The notes beneath the pieces were generated by a model. It did no database searches. It was not told the origin of the DNA and saw only the letters and a program-made list of their open reading frames with translations. Below are positions 28,893 to 39,285 of a stretch of DNA of 64,000 nucleotides, piece after piece (position 1 is the stretch's first letter; every line of letters starts with the position of its first letter). Source of the DNA: Stenotrophomonas maltophilia (GTDB lineage: Bacteria > Pseudomonadota > Gammaproteobacteria > Xanthomonadales > Xanthomonadaceae); contig NZ_CP029773.1 of NCBI RefSeq assembly GCF_003205835.1, positions 4,186,501-4,250,500 on the forward strand, in the 5' to 3' direction. A program made the translations under genes and the position numbers.

Positions 28893-30695
28893 TTACTTCT
28901 TCTTCGGCATGTACAGATCGGTGATCGTGCCGTCGTAGATTTCCGAGGCCATCGCCACCGACTCGCTCAGCGTCGGGTGGGCATGGATGGTGTGGCCGAT
29001 GTCTTCCGCCTCCGCACCCATCTCGATGGCCAGGCCGATCTCGGCCAGCAGGTCACCGGCGTGCACGCCGACGATCGCACCACCGATGATGCGGTGGGTC
29101 TCTTCGTCGAAGATCAGCTTGGTGAAGCCCTCGGTGCGGCCGATGCCGATCGCACGGCCACTGGCGGCCCACGGGAACTTGGCCACGCCGACCTTCAGGC
29201 CCTTGGCCTTGGCTTCGGTCTCGGTCACACCGACCCAGGCGATTTCCGGGTTGGTATAGGCCACCGACGGAATCACGCGGGCCACCCACTCCTTCTTGTG
29301 GCCAGCAGCCACTTCGGCGGCAAGCTTGCCCTCATGCGTGGCCTTGTGGGCCAGCATCGGGTTACCGACGATGTCGCCGATGGCAAAGATGTGCGGCACG
29401 TTGGTGCGCATCTGGCGATCGACCGGGATGAAGCCACGGTCGGTGACCTGCACGCCGGCCTTCTCGGCATCGATCTTCTTGCCGTTCGGCGAACGACCCA
29501 CGGCCACCAGCACGCGGTCGAAGGTGCCCTGCGCCAGCGCAGGCGCCTGGCCTTCCTCGGCGGCGTCGAAGGTCACGGTGATGCCCTTGGCATCGGCGGT
29601 GACGCCCGAAGCCTTGGTCTTCAGGTGGACTTCGATGCCCTGCTTCTTCAGGCGGTCGGCCAGCGGCTTGACCAGGTCCTTGTCGGCGCCCGGCATCAGC
29701 TGGTCCATGAACTCGACCACGGTGACCTTGCTGCCCAGCGCGCTGTACACGGTGGCCATTTCCAGGCCGATGATGCCGCCGCCGACGACCAGCAGCGAGC
29801 CCGGCACTTCGGCCAGCTCCAGCGCGTCGGTGGAGTCCATCACGCGCTTGTCGTCCCACGGGAAGTTCGGCAGCTTCACCGCCTGCGAACCGGCGGCGAT
29901 GATGCACTTCTGGAAGCGCAGCAGCTGGGTGCTGCCATCAGCGGCGGTGATTTCCAGCTCGTTGGCCGAAACGAATTTGCCGACGCCCTGCACGCTGCGG
30001 ACCTTGCGCTGCTTGGCCATGCCGGCTAGGCCCTTGGTCAGCTGGTTGACGACCTTTTCCTTGTACTCGCGCAGCTTGTCCAGGGTGATGGTCGGCTTGC
30101 CGAACTCGACGCCGAAATCACCGGCATGGGCCACTTCGTCGATCACCGCTGCGGCGTGCAGCAGCGCCTTGGACGGAATGCAGCCCACGTTGAGGCAGAC
30201 GCCACCGAGGCTGGCGTAACGCTCGACCAGCACCGTATCCAGGCCGACGTCGGCGGCGCGGAAGGCGGCGGTATAGCCGCCCGGGCCCGAGCCCAGCACG
30301 ACCATTTCGCATTCGATGTCGGCCGGCTTGCCGCTGGACAGCGCCGGCTTCGGCACAGCCGGTTCGGCCGGGGCGCGGTGCGACGGGGTCACCGGCGGCT
30401 TGCTGGCCGGGGCGGCCGGAGCCGGCGCGGCGGCCTTGGCCGGGGCTTCGGCGGCGCCTTCGGCGTCCAGCACCACGACCACAGCGCCTTCGGACAGGGT
30501 GTCGCCCAGCTTGACCTTGATTTCCTTGACCACACCGGCTGCCGAGGACGGCACTTCCAGGGTGGCCTTGTCCGACTCCAGGGTCACCAGACCCTGATCC
30601 TTCTTCACCGTGTCGCCGACGGCGACCAACACTTCGATCACCGGCACATCGCTGTAATCGCCGATGTCGGGAACCTTGACTTCAATCGTGGCCAT
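28893..30695 (-). CDS. lpdA: Dihydrolipoyl dehydrogenase with N-terminal lipoyl domain (E3)
   Basis: Reoxidises dihydrolipoamide in the pyruvate dehydrogenase complex using FAD and NAD+. The 600-residue protein starts with a lipoyl domain (1-80; lipoyl Lys43 in ESDKATLEV), an Ala/Pro linker (about 83-120) and a standard disulfide oxidoreductase. The latter shows VVLGSGPGGYTAAFRA for FAD, the redox pair GGVCLNVGCIPSK, NAD site VVGGGIIGLE and C-terminal HAHPTLSE with the active His/Glu. The lipoyl extension is found in a subset of E3 enzymes, for example that of Neisseria (P64k). It lies about 110 bases after aceF. Confidence 0.96.
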   Translation of the reverse strand: MATIEVKVPDIGDYSDVPVIEVLVAVGDTVKKDQGLVTLESDKATLEVPSSAAGVVKEIKVKLGDTLSEGAVVVVLDAEGAAEAPAKAAAPAPAAPASKPPVTPSHRAPAEPAVPKPALSSGKPADIECEMVVLGSGPGGYTAAFRAADVGLDTVLVERYASLGGVCLNVGCIPSKALLHAAAVIDEVAHAGDFGVEFGKPTITLDKLREYKEKVVNQLTKGLAGMAKQRKVRSVQGVGKFVSANELEITAADGSTQLLRFQKCIIAAGSQAVKLPNFPWDDKRVMDSTDALELAEVPGSLLVVGGGIIGLEMATVYSALGSKVTVVEFMDQLMPGADKDLVKPLADRLKKQGIEVHLKTKASGVTADAKGITVTFDAAEEGQAPALAQGTFDRVLVAVGRSPNGKKIDAEKAGVQVTDRGFIPVDRQMRTNVPHIFAIGDIVGNPMLAHKATHEGKLAAEVAAGHKKEWVARVIPSVAYTNPEIAWVGVTETEAKAKGLKVGVAKFPWAASGRAIGIGRTEGFTKLIFDEETHRIIGGAIVGVHAGDLLAEIGLAIEMGAEAEDIGHTIHAHPTLSESVAMASEIYDGTITDLYMPKKK

Positions 30696-30802
30696 GGTGG
30701 GTTTTCCTCAAGCCCGCCCGGCGTGGCCGGCGGGCTGTCACTGCGTTTCGACAGGCGGCCGCGCCAGGGGCAGCGGCCGCACGATGGGGCGAAGCGGATG
30801 CC

Positions 30803-32506
30803 TTACAGCAACACGCGGCGCATGTCGGCCAGTACCTGCGACAGGTACGTGGTGAAGCGTGCGGCCAGGGCGCCATCGATGACGCGGTGGTCGTAGCTCA
30901 GCGACAGCGGCAGCATCAGCTTCGGTGCGAACTCCTTGCCATTCCAGACCGGCTGGATGGACGACTTGGAGACGCCGAGGATGGCCACTTCCGGTGCATT
31001 GACGATCGGGGTGAACGCGGTGCCGCCGATGCCGCCCAGCGAGCTGATCGAGAAGCAGCCGCCGCTCATGTCGGCCGGGCCCAGCTTACCGTCGCGCGCC
31101 TTCTTGGCCAGTTCGCCGGTTTCCTGCGCGATCTGCACCACGCCCTTCTTGTCCACGTCGCGGATGACCGGCACGACCAGGCCGTTCGGCGTGTCGGCGG
31201 CAAAGCCGATGTGGAAGTACTTCTTCAGGGTCAGGTTTTCACCGCTGGCATCGAGCGAGGCGTTGAACTCCGGGAACTTCTTCAGCGCCGCGGCGCTGGC
31301 CTTGATCAGGAAGGCGAGCATGGTCAGCTTGATGCCGGCCTTCTCGTTCTCCTTGTTCAGCGCCACGCGCAGGCCTTCCAGGTCGGTGATGTCGGCCTGT
31401 TCGAACTGGGTGACGTGCGGGATCATGGCCCAGTTGCGGGCCAGGTTCGCACCCGAGATCTTCTTGATGCGCGACAGCGGCTGGACTTCAGTCTCGCCGA
31501 ACTTGCTGAAATCGACCTTCGGCCACGGCAGCAGGTTCAGGCCACCACCGCCAGCCACGGCGCCGCCGGCAGCCGCCGGCACACCACCGCTGAGTGCGGC
31601 CTTGACGAACTTCTGCACGTCACCCTTGGTGATGCGGCCGCCCTTCTCGGTGCCGCTGATCTGCAGCAGGTCCACACCCAGCTCGCGGGCGAACACGCGC
31701 ACCGCCGGGGTGGCGTACGGCACCTTGGCCGGCAGCACGCCATCGGCATTGAACTGCACCGGCGGGCTGGAGGGAGCGCCGGCCGACGGTGCGGCGGCTG
31801 CCGGAGCAGGTGCCGCAACCGGTGCGGCAACCTGAGGAGCCGACGGCGCAGCCGCCGGAGCCGGAGCAGCGGCCTTGGCCGGTGCCGGTGCAGCAGCGCC
31901 CTCGGCCTCGATGATGGCGACCACGTTGCCCTGCGACAGATTGTCGCCGACCTTGACCTTGATCTCCTTGACCACACCGGCCACTGAAGACGGCACTTCC
32001 ATGGTGGCCTTGTCGCTTTCCAGCGTGACCAGGCCCTGATCCTTCTTGACCGTGTCGCCGACGGCGACCAGCACTTCGATGACCGGAATGTCGGAATAGT
32101 CGCCGATATCAGGCACCAGCGCTTCAACCGCACCACCGCTGGCAGCCGGAGCGGCCGGCGCAGCTGCGGCCGGGGCCGGCGCGCTCTGGGTGGCGGCAGC
32201 CGGGGCAGCGGCCTTGGCCGGTGCCGGGGCGGCAGCCGCCGGCTTGGCGGCTTCGGCTTCACCTTCGGCCACTTCGATCAGGGCCACGACCTTGCCTTCG
32301 GACAGGCTGTCGCCAACCTTGACCTTCAGTTCCTTGACCACGCCCGCCACCGAGGACGGCACTTCCATGGTCGCCTTGTCGCTTTCCAGCGTCACCAGGC
32401 CCTGGTCCTTCTTGACCGTGTCGCCGACGGCGACAAGCACCTCGATTACCGGGATATCGCTGTAGTCACCGATATCGGGGACAAGTGCTTCCTTGATTTC
32501 GGCCAT
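30803..32506 (-). CDS. aceF: Pyruvate dehydrogenase E2, dihydrolipoamide acetyltransferase
   Basis: Transfers acetyl groups from E1-bound thiamin to CoA and forms the core of the complex. The 567-residue protein has two lipoyl domains with lipoyl Lys44 and Lys166 (both in ESDKATMEV), joined by Ala/Pro-rich flexible linkers. A peripheral subunit-binding domain (PAVRVFARELGVDL to RITKGDVQKF) and a catalytic domain with His540 and Asp544 in SYDHRVIDGA follow. ATG 32506 has GGAG eight bases upstream; an upstream in-frame extension to 32572 is not used. The E1 gene aceE is not in the window. Confidence 0.96.
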   Translation of the reverse strand: MAEIKEALVPDIGDYSDIPVIEVLVAVGDTVKKDQGLVTLESDKATMEVPSSVAGVVKELKVKVGDSLSEGKVVALIEVAEGEAEAAKPAAAAPAPAKAAAPAAATQSAPAPAAAAPAAPAASGGAVEALVPDIGDYSDIPVIEVLVAVGDTVKKDQGLVTLESDKATMEVPSSVAGVVKEIKVKVGDNLSQGNVVAIIEAEGAAAPAPAKAAAPAPAAAPSAPQVAAPVAAPAPAAAAPSAGAPSSPPVQFNADGVLPAKVPYATPAVRVFARELGVDLLQISGTEKGGRITKGDVQKFVKAALSGGVPAAAGGAVAGGGGLNLLPWPKVDFSKFGETEVQPLSRIKKISGANLARNWAMIPHVTQFEQADITDLEGLRVALNKENEKAGIKLTMLAFLIKASAAALKKFPEFNASLDASGENLTLKKYFHIGFAADTPNGLVVPVIRDVDKKGVVQIAQETGELAKKARDGKLGPADMSGGCFSISSLGGIGGTAFTPIVNAPEVAILGVSKSSIQPVWNGKEFAPKLMLPLSLSYDHRVIDGALAARFTTYLSQVLADMRRVLL

Positions 32507-32619
32507 GGGGATAACTCCGGCAATCTGGTGTAGGGAAACGTCTATTGTGCGGCCAGCGGGGTCCAGCGCCAACCGTTACAGGTGTTTTCAGTACGCACGC
32601 AGCCGGGACACGCTGTTGC

Positions 32620-33189
32620 TCATGGGTTGCGGCCATGACCAGTCGGTAGCGTATTGTCCGGACGATGTCCGCTTGATGTCGCCAGTGCGTCGGCCACCGG
32701 CTGCCAGGCCTGGCGCAGGCGCGGCAGCGACCACGCCGCATTGGCCGGGCTGGTGGACGGCAGTGCCAGCAGCCTGGGCGGGGCCTCCAGCCGTGGCAGC
32801 ACCCAGCGCTGGAACGCCTGCAGTGACGCAGCACCATTGCAGCCGATCAGCTCCAGCTCAGGGAGGGTGGCGATCAGTTCGGGCAGCGCATTGGTCACTT
32901 CCGTGCCACGCACGATGTCCGCATCCAGGCTGCCACGCCGCTCGCACTGACCGATCACATCCCACAGACCGATACCTGCGGCGTTCAACGCCTGCAGCCG
33001 CTGTGCATAGGCCAGATCCGCATCGAAACCGCAGATATCCGCCATCAGCGGCCAGAAGCGGTTGCGCGGATGGGCGTAGTAGCGCTGCTCCTGCAGCGAC
33101 GCCACGCCCGGCATCGAGCCCAGCAGCAGCACCCTGCAATCCACGTTCACCTGCGCTTGCAGGCCGATGCACATCGTCGCCGCGCTCAC
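32620..33189 (-). CDS. Uracil/hypoxanthine-DNA glycosylase (UDG superfamily, family 6-like)
   Basis: Base-excision repair enzyme of about 189 residues that removes deaminated bases. The signature RVLLLGSMPGVASLQEQRYYAHPRNRFWPLM (GSMPG, YYAHPRN and FW) is that of the hypoxanthine-DNA glycosylase group, and the C-terminal LALPSTSPANAAW provides the second active-site motif. Start GTG 33189 (MSAATMCIGLQ) is chosen because GGAG lies five bases upstream; ATG 33174 is the alternative. Upstream of aceF in the same direction, but with a 113-base gap. Confidence 0.85.
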   Translation of the reverse strand: MSAATMCIGLQAQVNVDCRVLLLGSMPGVASLQEQRYYAHPRNRFWPLMADICGFDADLAYAQRLQALNAAGIGLWDVIGQCERRGSLDADIVRGTEVTNALPELIATLPELELIGCNGAASLQAFQRWVLPRLEAPPRLLALPSTSPANAAWSLPRLRQAWQPVADALATSSGHRPDNTLPTGHGRNP

Positions 33190-33375
33190 ATCTTCTCCAA
33201 CTGAATGAATGCCACTGATGGCCGAAAACCCCATGAATACAGGCTTTTCGAGCTGATCGCTGAACAAGGAAAACTATTTTTTAACGTGCGTCGGATTCGA
33301 TTCATGTTGGGGCGACTACGGTGTGCTCGCCCCGCAACCGGGGGCCCAAAACAAGAAACATTAGGAGATACCCCC

Positions 33376-34011
33376 ATGCGCTCCATCCGTATCCTGAGTC
33401 TCGCCCTGCTGACCTCCGCCGCCTTCGCACCGGCCGCTTTCGCCCAGGACAGCAGCAGCACCGACACCGCTTCGGGCAAGCATTTTGCCGTTGTTGGCGG
33501 CATCTCGCTGCTGCAGCCGAAGAACGACCCGATCACCGGCGTGAAGAAGACCGATGGCGGCCCGGCGCCGACCGTCAGCTTCAGCTACTACATCAACGAC
33601 AACTGGGCCGTTGAACTGTGGGGCGCCGCCGACAAGTTCGACAACAAGTTCAAGGGCCCGAACAACGCCCGCCTGGGCTCGGTCGAGCAGCAGCCGGTCG
33701 CGCTGAGCGGCCAGTACCACTTCGGCCAGGCTGACAACGTGTTCCGTCCGTTCGTGGGCGTGGGCTACTACCAGTCGAGCTTCAGCAACGAGAAGCTGGG
33801 CAACGGCGCTGACACCGACATCCGCTTCAAGGATGCCAAGGGCGTGATCGGCACCGTCGGCGTCGACATGAACATCAACTCCACCTGGTTCGCCCGTGCT
33901 GACGCCCGCTACATGCGCGCCCGCCCGGACGTGAAGGTTGGCGGCGAGAAGATCGGCGAAGCCAAGATGGACCCGTGGACCGTCGGCTTCGGCATCGGCG
34001 CCCGCTTCTGA
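33376..34011 (+). CDS. ompW: OmpW-family outer-membrane protein
   Basis: An eight-stranded outer-membrane barrel of 211 residues. Signal peptide MRSIRILSLALLTSAAFAPAAFA is followed by alternating strands, with NWAVELWGAA, FRPFVGVGYYQS, STWFARADARYMRAR and the terminal WTVGFGIGARF characteristic of OmpW. Family members form narrow hydrophobic channels. A good binding site TTAGGAGATA precedes ATG 33376. Monocistronic, ending in a UUCG-loop terminator. Confidence 0.92.
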   Translation: MRSIRILSLALLTSAAFAPAAFAQDSSSTDTASGKHFAVVGGISLLQPKNDPITGVKKTDGGPAPTVSFSYYINDNWAVELWGAADKFDNKFKGPNNARLGSVEQQPVALSGQYHFGQADNVFRPFVGVGYYQSSFSNEKLGNGADTDIRFKDAKGVIGTVGVDMNINSTWFARADARYMRARPDVKVGGEKIGEAKMDPWTVGFGIGARF

Positions 34012-34042
34012 TCCAGGCTGCACCTGCTTCACTGATGCAACG

Positions 34043-34074
34043 CGACGGGCCCTTCGGGGCCCGTCGTCGTTTCC
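34043..34074 (+). terminator. Intrinsic terminator with TTCG loop
   Basis: Ten-base-pair perfect stem CGACGGGCCC/GGGCCCGTCG (34043-34052 with 34057-34066) around TTCG. The T-rich tail (TCGTTTCC) is short. Confidence 0.8.
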
Positions 34075-34088
34075 GTCACCTGCTGTCT

Positions 34089-34175
34089 GTAGAGTCGACT
34101 GTCAGTCGACTGCTCTTGTAGAGCCGAGCCCATGCTCGGCTATCGAAAAAGCAGTCGACTGACAGTCGACTCTAC
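34089..34175. repeat. Cluster of three SMAG palindromes before glpD
   Basis: Units start with GTAG at 34089 and 34118 and, inverted, end in CTAC at 34175. The first and third are a perfect 25-bp inverted repeat (34089-34113 with 34151-34175) with an AGTCGACT-GTC-AGTCGACT hairpin inside each arm. They fill the space between the ompW terminator and the glpD ribosome binding site, so any glpD promoter must overlap them or lie upstream. Confidence 0.8.
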
Positions 34176-34197
34176 ACACACAGGAGGCGGAGGCACG

Positions 34198-35700
34198 ATG
34201 GACGACGTCGACCTGCTGGTGATCGGTGGCGGCATCAATGGCACCGGCATCGCCCGTGACGCCAGCGGCCGCGGCCTGCGCGTGCTGCTGTGCGAACAGC
34301 ACGACCTGGCCGCGCACACCTCCAGTGCCAGCAGCAAACTGATCCATGGCGGCCTGCGCTACCTGGAACAGGGCGAACTCGGCCTGGTGCGCAAAGCGCT
34401 GGGCGAACGTGAGGTGGTACGCCGGCAGGCCCCCCATCTGGTCCATCCGCTTCGCTTCGTCCTGCCCTGGGAACCGCATCTGCGCCCGCGCTGGATGCTG
34501 CGCGTGGGCCTGTGGCTGTACGACCACCTCGGCCGGCGCAGCCCGGCATTTCCCGCCTCGCGCGCCCTGGACCTTCAGCGTGATCCGCTCGGCCCCTGGC
34601 TCTCCCCGGATCTGCGGCAGGCCTTCAGCTACGCCGATGCGCAGGTCGATGATGCGCGCCTGGTAGTGCTCAACGCATTGGACGCCGCGCAGCGCGGCGC
34701 GCAGGTCCACGTGCGCAGCCGCTGCATCGAACTGCGCCCTGTGCAGGGCCGTTGGCAGGCCGTGCTGGAATCCTCCGATGGCCAGCGGCATGTGACCGCG
34801 CGCGCCATCGCCAATGCGGCGGGCCCATGGGCCGGCGGTCTGCTGGAGCAGATGGAGGCACGCAGCGGCGGCCCCGCGCTGCGGCTGGTGCAGGGCAGCC
34901 ACATCGTGCTGCGCCGTTCCTGGCCCGATGACAGTGCCTGCCTGCTGCAGCAGCCCGATGGCCGCGTGGTGTTCCTGCTCCCGTTCGCCCACGATCACCT
35001 GCTGGTCGGCACCACCGACACCGACTACCGCGGTGACCCGGCGCGCTGCAGCGTACTGCCTTCCGAGGTGAGCTACCTGTGCGCGGCCGCCAACCGCTAT
35101 CTGCGCGAACCGATCACTCCGCAGGACGTGGTCTGGCAGTTCGCCGGTGTACGTCCCCTGCTGGCCGACCCGGACCCACGTGCGGCGAAGCTGAGCCGCG
35201 ACTACCGCCTTCAGCTGCAGTCCGATCCGGCGCCGGCGCTGCATGTGCTGGGCGGCAAGCTGACCACCTACCGCGTGCTGGCCGAGGAAGCGCTGGACCT
35301 GCTGCGCCCTGCCCTGCCACAGATGGGGCCGGCCTGGACCGCAGGCGGAGACCCGCTGCAGGGCAGCGACTGGGGCGACGCCGCGCAGGCGCGCTCCCGT
35401 CTGCAGGCGCTGGCACCGTGGTTGCCCGTGGAGATCGCACAGCGTTGGGCCGAAGCCTACGGCAGCCGCAGCGCCGCCCTTCTGCGAGGTGTGCGGGGCA
35501 TGGACGATCTTGGAGAGGACTTCGGCGGCGGCCTGCATGCGCGTGAAGTGGCTTTCCTGCGCGACCACGAATGGGCCTGGGACGCCGAGGACGTTCTGTG
35601 GCGGCGGAGCAAGCTGGGGTTGCGGCTGGATGCTGCGCAGGTGGCGCGGCTGCAGGCGTGGATGCGGGATCGAATCTCTTTCCCATGGAATGGGCTCTGA
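34198..35700 (+). CDS. glpD: Glycerol-3-phosphate dehydrogenase, aerobic
   Basis: Membrane-associated flavoenzyme oxidising glycerol-3-phosphate to dihydroxyacetone phosphate and feeding electrons to quinone. The 500-residue protein begins with the FAD fold GGGINGTGIARDASGRG; SASSKLIHGGLRYLE and VRPLLADP are family motifs. ATG 34198 has AGGAGGCGGAGG upstream. Together with glpK, about 105 bases downstream, it forms the glycerol pathway; a SMAG hairpin lies between them. Confidence 0.95.
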   Translation: MDDVDLLVIGGGINGTGIARDASGRGLRVLLCEQHDLAAHTSSASSKLIHGGLRYLEQGELGLVRKALGEREVVRRQAPHLVHPLRFVLPWEPHLRPRWMLRVGLWLYDHLGRRSPAFPASRALDLQRDPLGPWLSPDLRQAFSYADAQVDDARLVVLNALDAAQRGAQVHVRSRCIELRPVQGRWQAVLESSDGQRHVTARAIANAAGPWAGGLLEQMEARSGGPALRLVQGSHIVLRRSWPDDSACLLQQPDGRVVFLLPFAHDHLLVGTTDTDYRGDPARCSVLPSEVSYLCAAANRYLREPITPQDVVWQFAGVRPLLADPDPRAAKLSRDYRLQLQSDPAPALHVLGGKLTTYRVLAEEALDLLRPALPQMGPAWTAGGDPLQGSDWGDAAQARSRLQALAPWLPVEIAQRWAEAYGSRSAALLRGVRGMDDLGEDFGGGLHAREVAFLRDHEWAWDAEDVLWRRSKLGLRLDAAQVARLQAWMRDRISFPWNGL

Positions 35701-37305
<1,605 letters not shown>

Positions 37306-37307
37306 CG

Positions 37308-37383
37308 GTAGTGCCGGCCGCTGGCCGGCAACCCCATGATCCTTGGCGGCGTCTGCAGATCGCCGGCCAGCGGCCGGCACTAC
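37308..37383. repeat. Facing pair of SMAG palindromes after glpK
   Basis: Two GTAGTGCCGGCCGCTGGCCGGCA units in opposite orientation (GTAG at 37308, CTAC ending at 37383), 30 bases apart. This is a common arrangement of the family. It lies between convergent glpK and metQ. Confidence 0.9.
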
Positions 37384-37411
37384 CGCATGGCCAGAGCGTC
37401 CGTAGCGCCGG

Positions 37412-38206
37412 TCAGAATGCCGGCAGCACCGCGCCCTTGTACTTGGTCTCGATGAAGGCCTTCACCTGCGGGCTGGTCAGGGCCTTGGCCAGCTTCTGCA
37501 CGCGGGCGTCGTCCTTGTTGTCCGGGCGCGCGACCAGGAAGTTCACGTACGGCGAATCCTTGCTTTCGATCGCCAGTGCGTCCTTGGTCGGGTTGAGGCC
37601 AGCGTCCAGCGCATAGTTGGTGTTGATCAGGGCCAGGTCGACCTGGTCCAGCACGCGCGGCAGCATCGCCGAGTCCAGCTCGCGGAACTTCAGGTTCTTC
37701 GGGTTGGCAGTGATGTCGCGCTGGGTCGACAGCGCGTTGGTCGGATCCTTCAGCTCGATCACACCGGCCTTGTGCAGCAGGATCAGCGCGCGGCTGTTGT
37801 TGCTCGGGTCGTTCGGGATCACCACGTCGGCGCCTTCGCGCAGTTCGGCCAGCGACTTGATCTTGCGCGAGTACGCACCGAACGGCTCGATGTGCACGCC
37901 GATCACCTTCACCAGGTCGGTCTTGCGGTCGCGGTTGTAGGCATCCAGGTACGGCTCGGTCTGGAAGTAGTTGGCGTCCACCTGCTTCTGCACCAGCTGG
38001 TCGTTGGGCTGCACATAGTCGTTGAACACGCGCACGTCCAGGTCCACGCCTTCCTGCTTGAGGATCGGCTTGACCACCTCGAGGATCTCGGCATGCGGCA
38101 CGGCCGTGGCGGCCACCACCAGCTTCTGCGAGGGCTCGCCGGACTTGCCGCAGGCGGTCAGGGCCAGCGCAGCGGCGAGCAGGGGCAGCAACAGGGTCTT
38201 TTTCAT
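37412..38206 (-). CDS. metQ: MetQ/NlpA-family methionine-binding lipoprotein
   Basis: Substrate-binding lipoprotein of a methionine ABC importer. The 264-residue precursor has signal peptide MKKTLLLPLLAAALALTACG with lipobox LTAC (Cys19), then VVAATAVPHAEILE and VDANYFQTEPYL. The terminal domain has FREL, LDQVDLALINTNYALDAGL and YKGAVLPAF. The neighbouring genes do not include metN (ATPase) or metI (permease), so the rest of the transporter is elsewhere. D- or L-methionine specificity is an assumption from the family. Confidence 0.88.
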   Translation of the reverse strand: MKKTLLLPLLAAALALTACGKSGEPSQKLVVAATAVPHAEILEVVKPILKQEGVDLDVRVFNDYVQPNDQLVQKQVDANYFQTEPYLDAYNRDRKTDLVKVIGVHIEPFGAYSRKIKSLAELREGADVVIPNDPSNNSRALILLHKAGVIELKDPTNALSTQRDITANPKNLKFRELDSAMLPRVLDQVDLALINTNYALDAGLNPTKDALAIESKDSPYVNFLVARPDNKDDARVQKLAKALTSPQVKAFIETKYKGAVLPAF

Positions 38207-38232
38207 GGGCGGAAGGGTTCTCGGGGGGAGTG

Positions 38233-39204
38233 TCAGGAGTTGTCGTAGTTGCTCAGGGCGAGCTCGAGCAGCGCCTTGGCCTGCTCACGCAGCATCACCG
38301 GCTCGATGATCTCGGCATCCGAGCCGTAGTGCAGCACGTCCATCAGCAGCTCGCGCGAGACGCTGTACGGCACCTTCAGTTCATAGCGGCCATCGGCCAG
38401 GAAGCGGCCCTGCTGCTTGGAATGCCAGTGCTCGTCGGCCACCCAGCGCGCGGCCTTGGCGCTGAACAGGATGGTCGCCCAGCCCTTCGGCGCACCGGAG
38501 AAGATGCCGTAGCTGGCGCCCAGCTGCTCGTCCAGCTCGCTGTCGGCCACGTCACGGGCGGTACTGTCGATCACCCGCGCCTTGTGGATGCGATCCACGG
38601 CAAAGCTGCGCAGGGCCTCGCGGTCATGGTCCCAGGCATCCAGGTACCAGTTGTCGCGGTAGTGGGTCAGGCGCTGCGGCGAGACCGTGCGCCGGGTCGG
38701 CTCATCGGTGGAACGCGCACGGTACTCGAACGCCAGCTGGCGGCGCTCAAGCACGGCGGAGGCGACGCTGCGGAAGCTGCCTTCGTCGAACTTGCGGCCA
38801 CGGTGCGGAATCACCCGCACGCGGTCGACCGGCCAGCTGGAGACGCCGGCCTGGGCCGCCAGCAGGCTCTCGATGCGCTGCTGCAGCGGTGCCAGCACCG
38901 ACGACAGCACGCCGCCGCCGGTCCGCGCCAGCAGGTGCTGCGAGGCCAGCAGGGCATGCAGTTCCTCCGAACTCAGCCACAGGCCGGGCAGCTCGAAGCG
39001 GTCGCTCTCGTCAGCCTGGTAGCGGAAGCCCGCCTCGCCGTCGCCCTCGATCGGTGCCATCAGCGCATCGCGCAGGAAGGCCAGGTCGCGGTAGACGGTG
39101 GCGCGGGAACAACCGAGCTTGTCCTGCAGGGTCGCCACCGTCACCGGATAGCGCGCGGACTTGAGCAGACGATGCAGGGCGGTGATGCGTTCGTATCGGT
39201 CCAT
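38233..39204 (-). CDS. YafY-family WYL-domain transcriptional regulator
   Basis: DNA-binding regulator of 323 residues. An N-terminal winged HTH (residues 1-60, MDRYERITALHRLLKSAR to GCSRATVYRDLAFL) is followed by a WYL sensor domain (about 140-230; RRTVSPQRLTHYRDNWYLDAW) and a C-terminal WCX segment. WYL domains bind nucleotides or nucleic acid and govern stress or defence genes. The start is ATG 39204; an upstream extension to 40158 in the same frame is the antisense of other genes. Its target is unknown, perhaps the divergent lipoprotein. Confidence 0.9.
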   Translation of the reverse strand: MDRYERITALHRLLKSARYPVTVATLQDKLGCSRATVYRDLAFLRDALMAPIEGDGEAGFRYQADESDRFELPGLWLSSEELHALLASQHLLARTGGGVLSSVLAPLQQRIESLLAAQAGVSSWPVDRVRVIPHRGRKFDEGSFRSVASAVLERRQLAFEYRARSTDEPTRRTVSPQRLTHYRDNWYLDAWDHDREALRSFAVDRIHKARVIDSTARDVADSELDEQLGASYGIFSGAPKGWATILFSAKAARWVADEHWHSKQQGRFLADGRYELKVPYSVSRELLMDVLHYGSDAEIIEPVMLREQAKALLELALSNYDNS

Positions 39205-39285
39205 ACCCCCGATTATGTCCGAGTCGCGGGTCTTGTGTGGGACGTTTGGGCTATCGTGTTCGCCCCCACCCCTCTGGAACACCCG

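Noticed and set aside
28513..28938. Open frames on both strands in the repeat region after the beta-barrel gene
   Set aside because: They cover inverted repeats and terminators and have no binding sites; the repeats explain the open frames.
33190..33375. Plus-strand N-terminal extension of ompW from 33205
   Set aside because: The signal peptide begins at ATG 33376 after TTAGGAGATA; the extension would precede the signal peptide.
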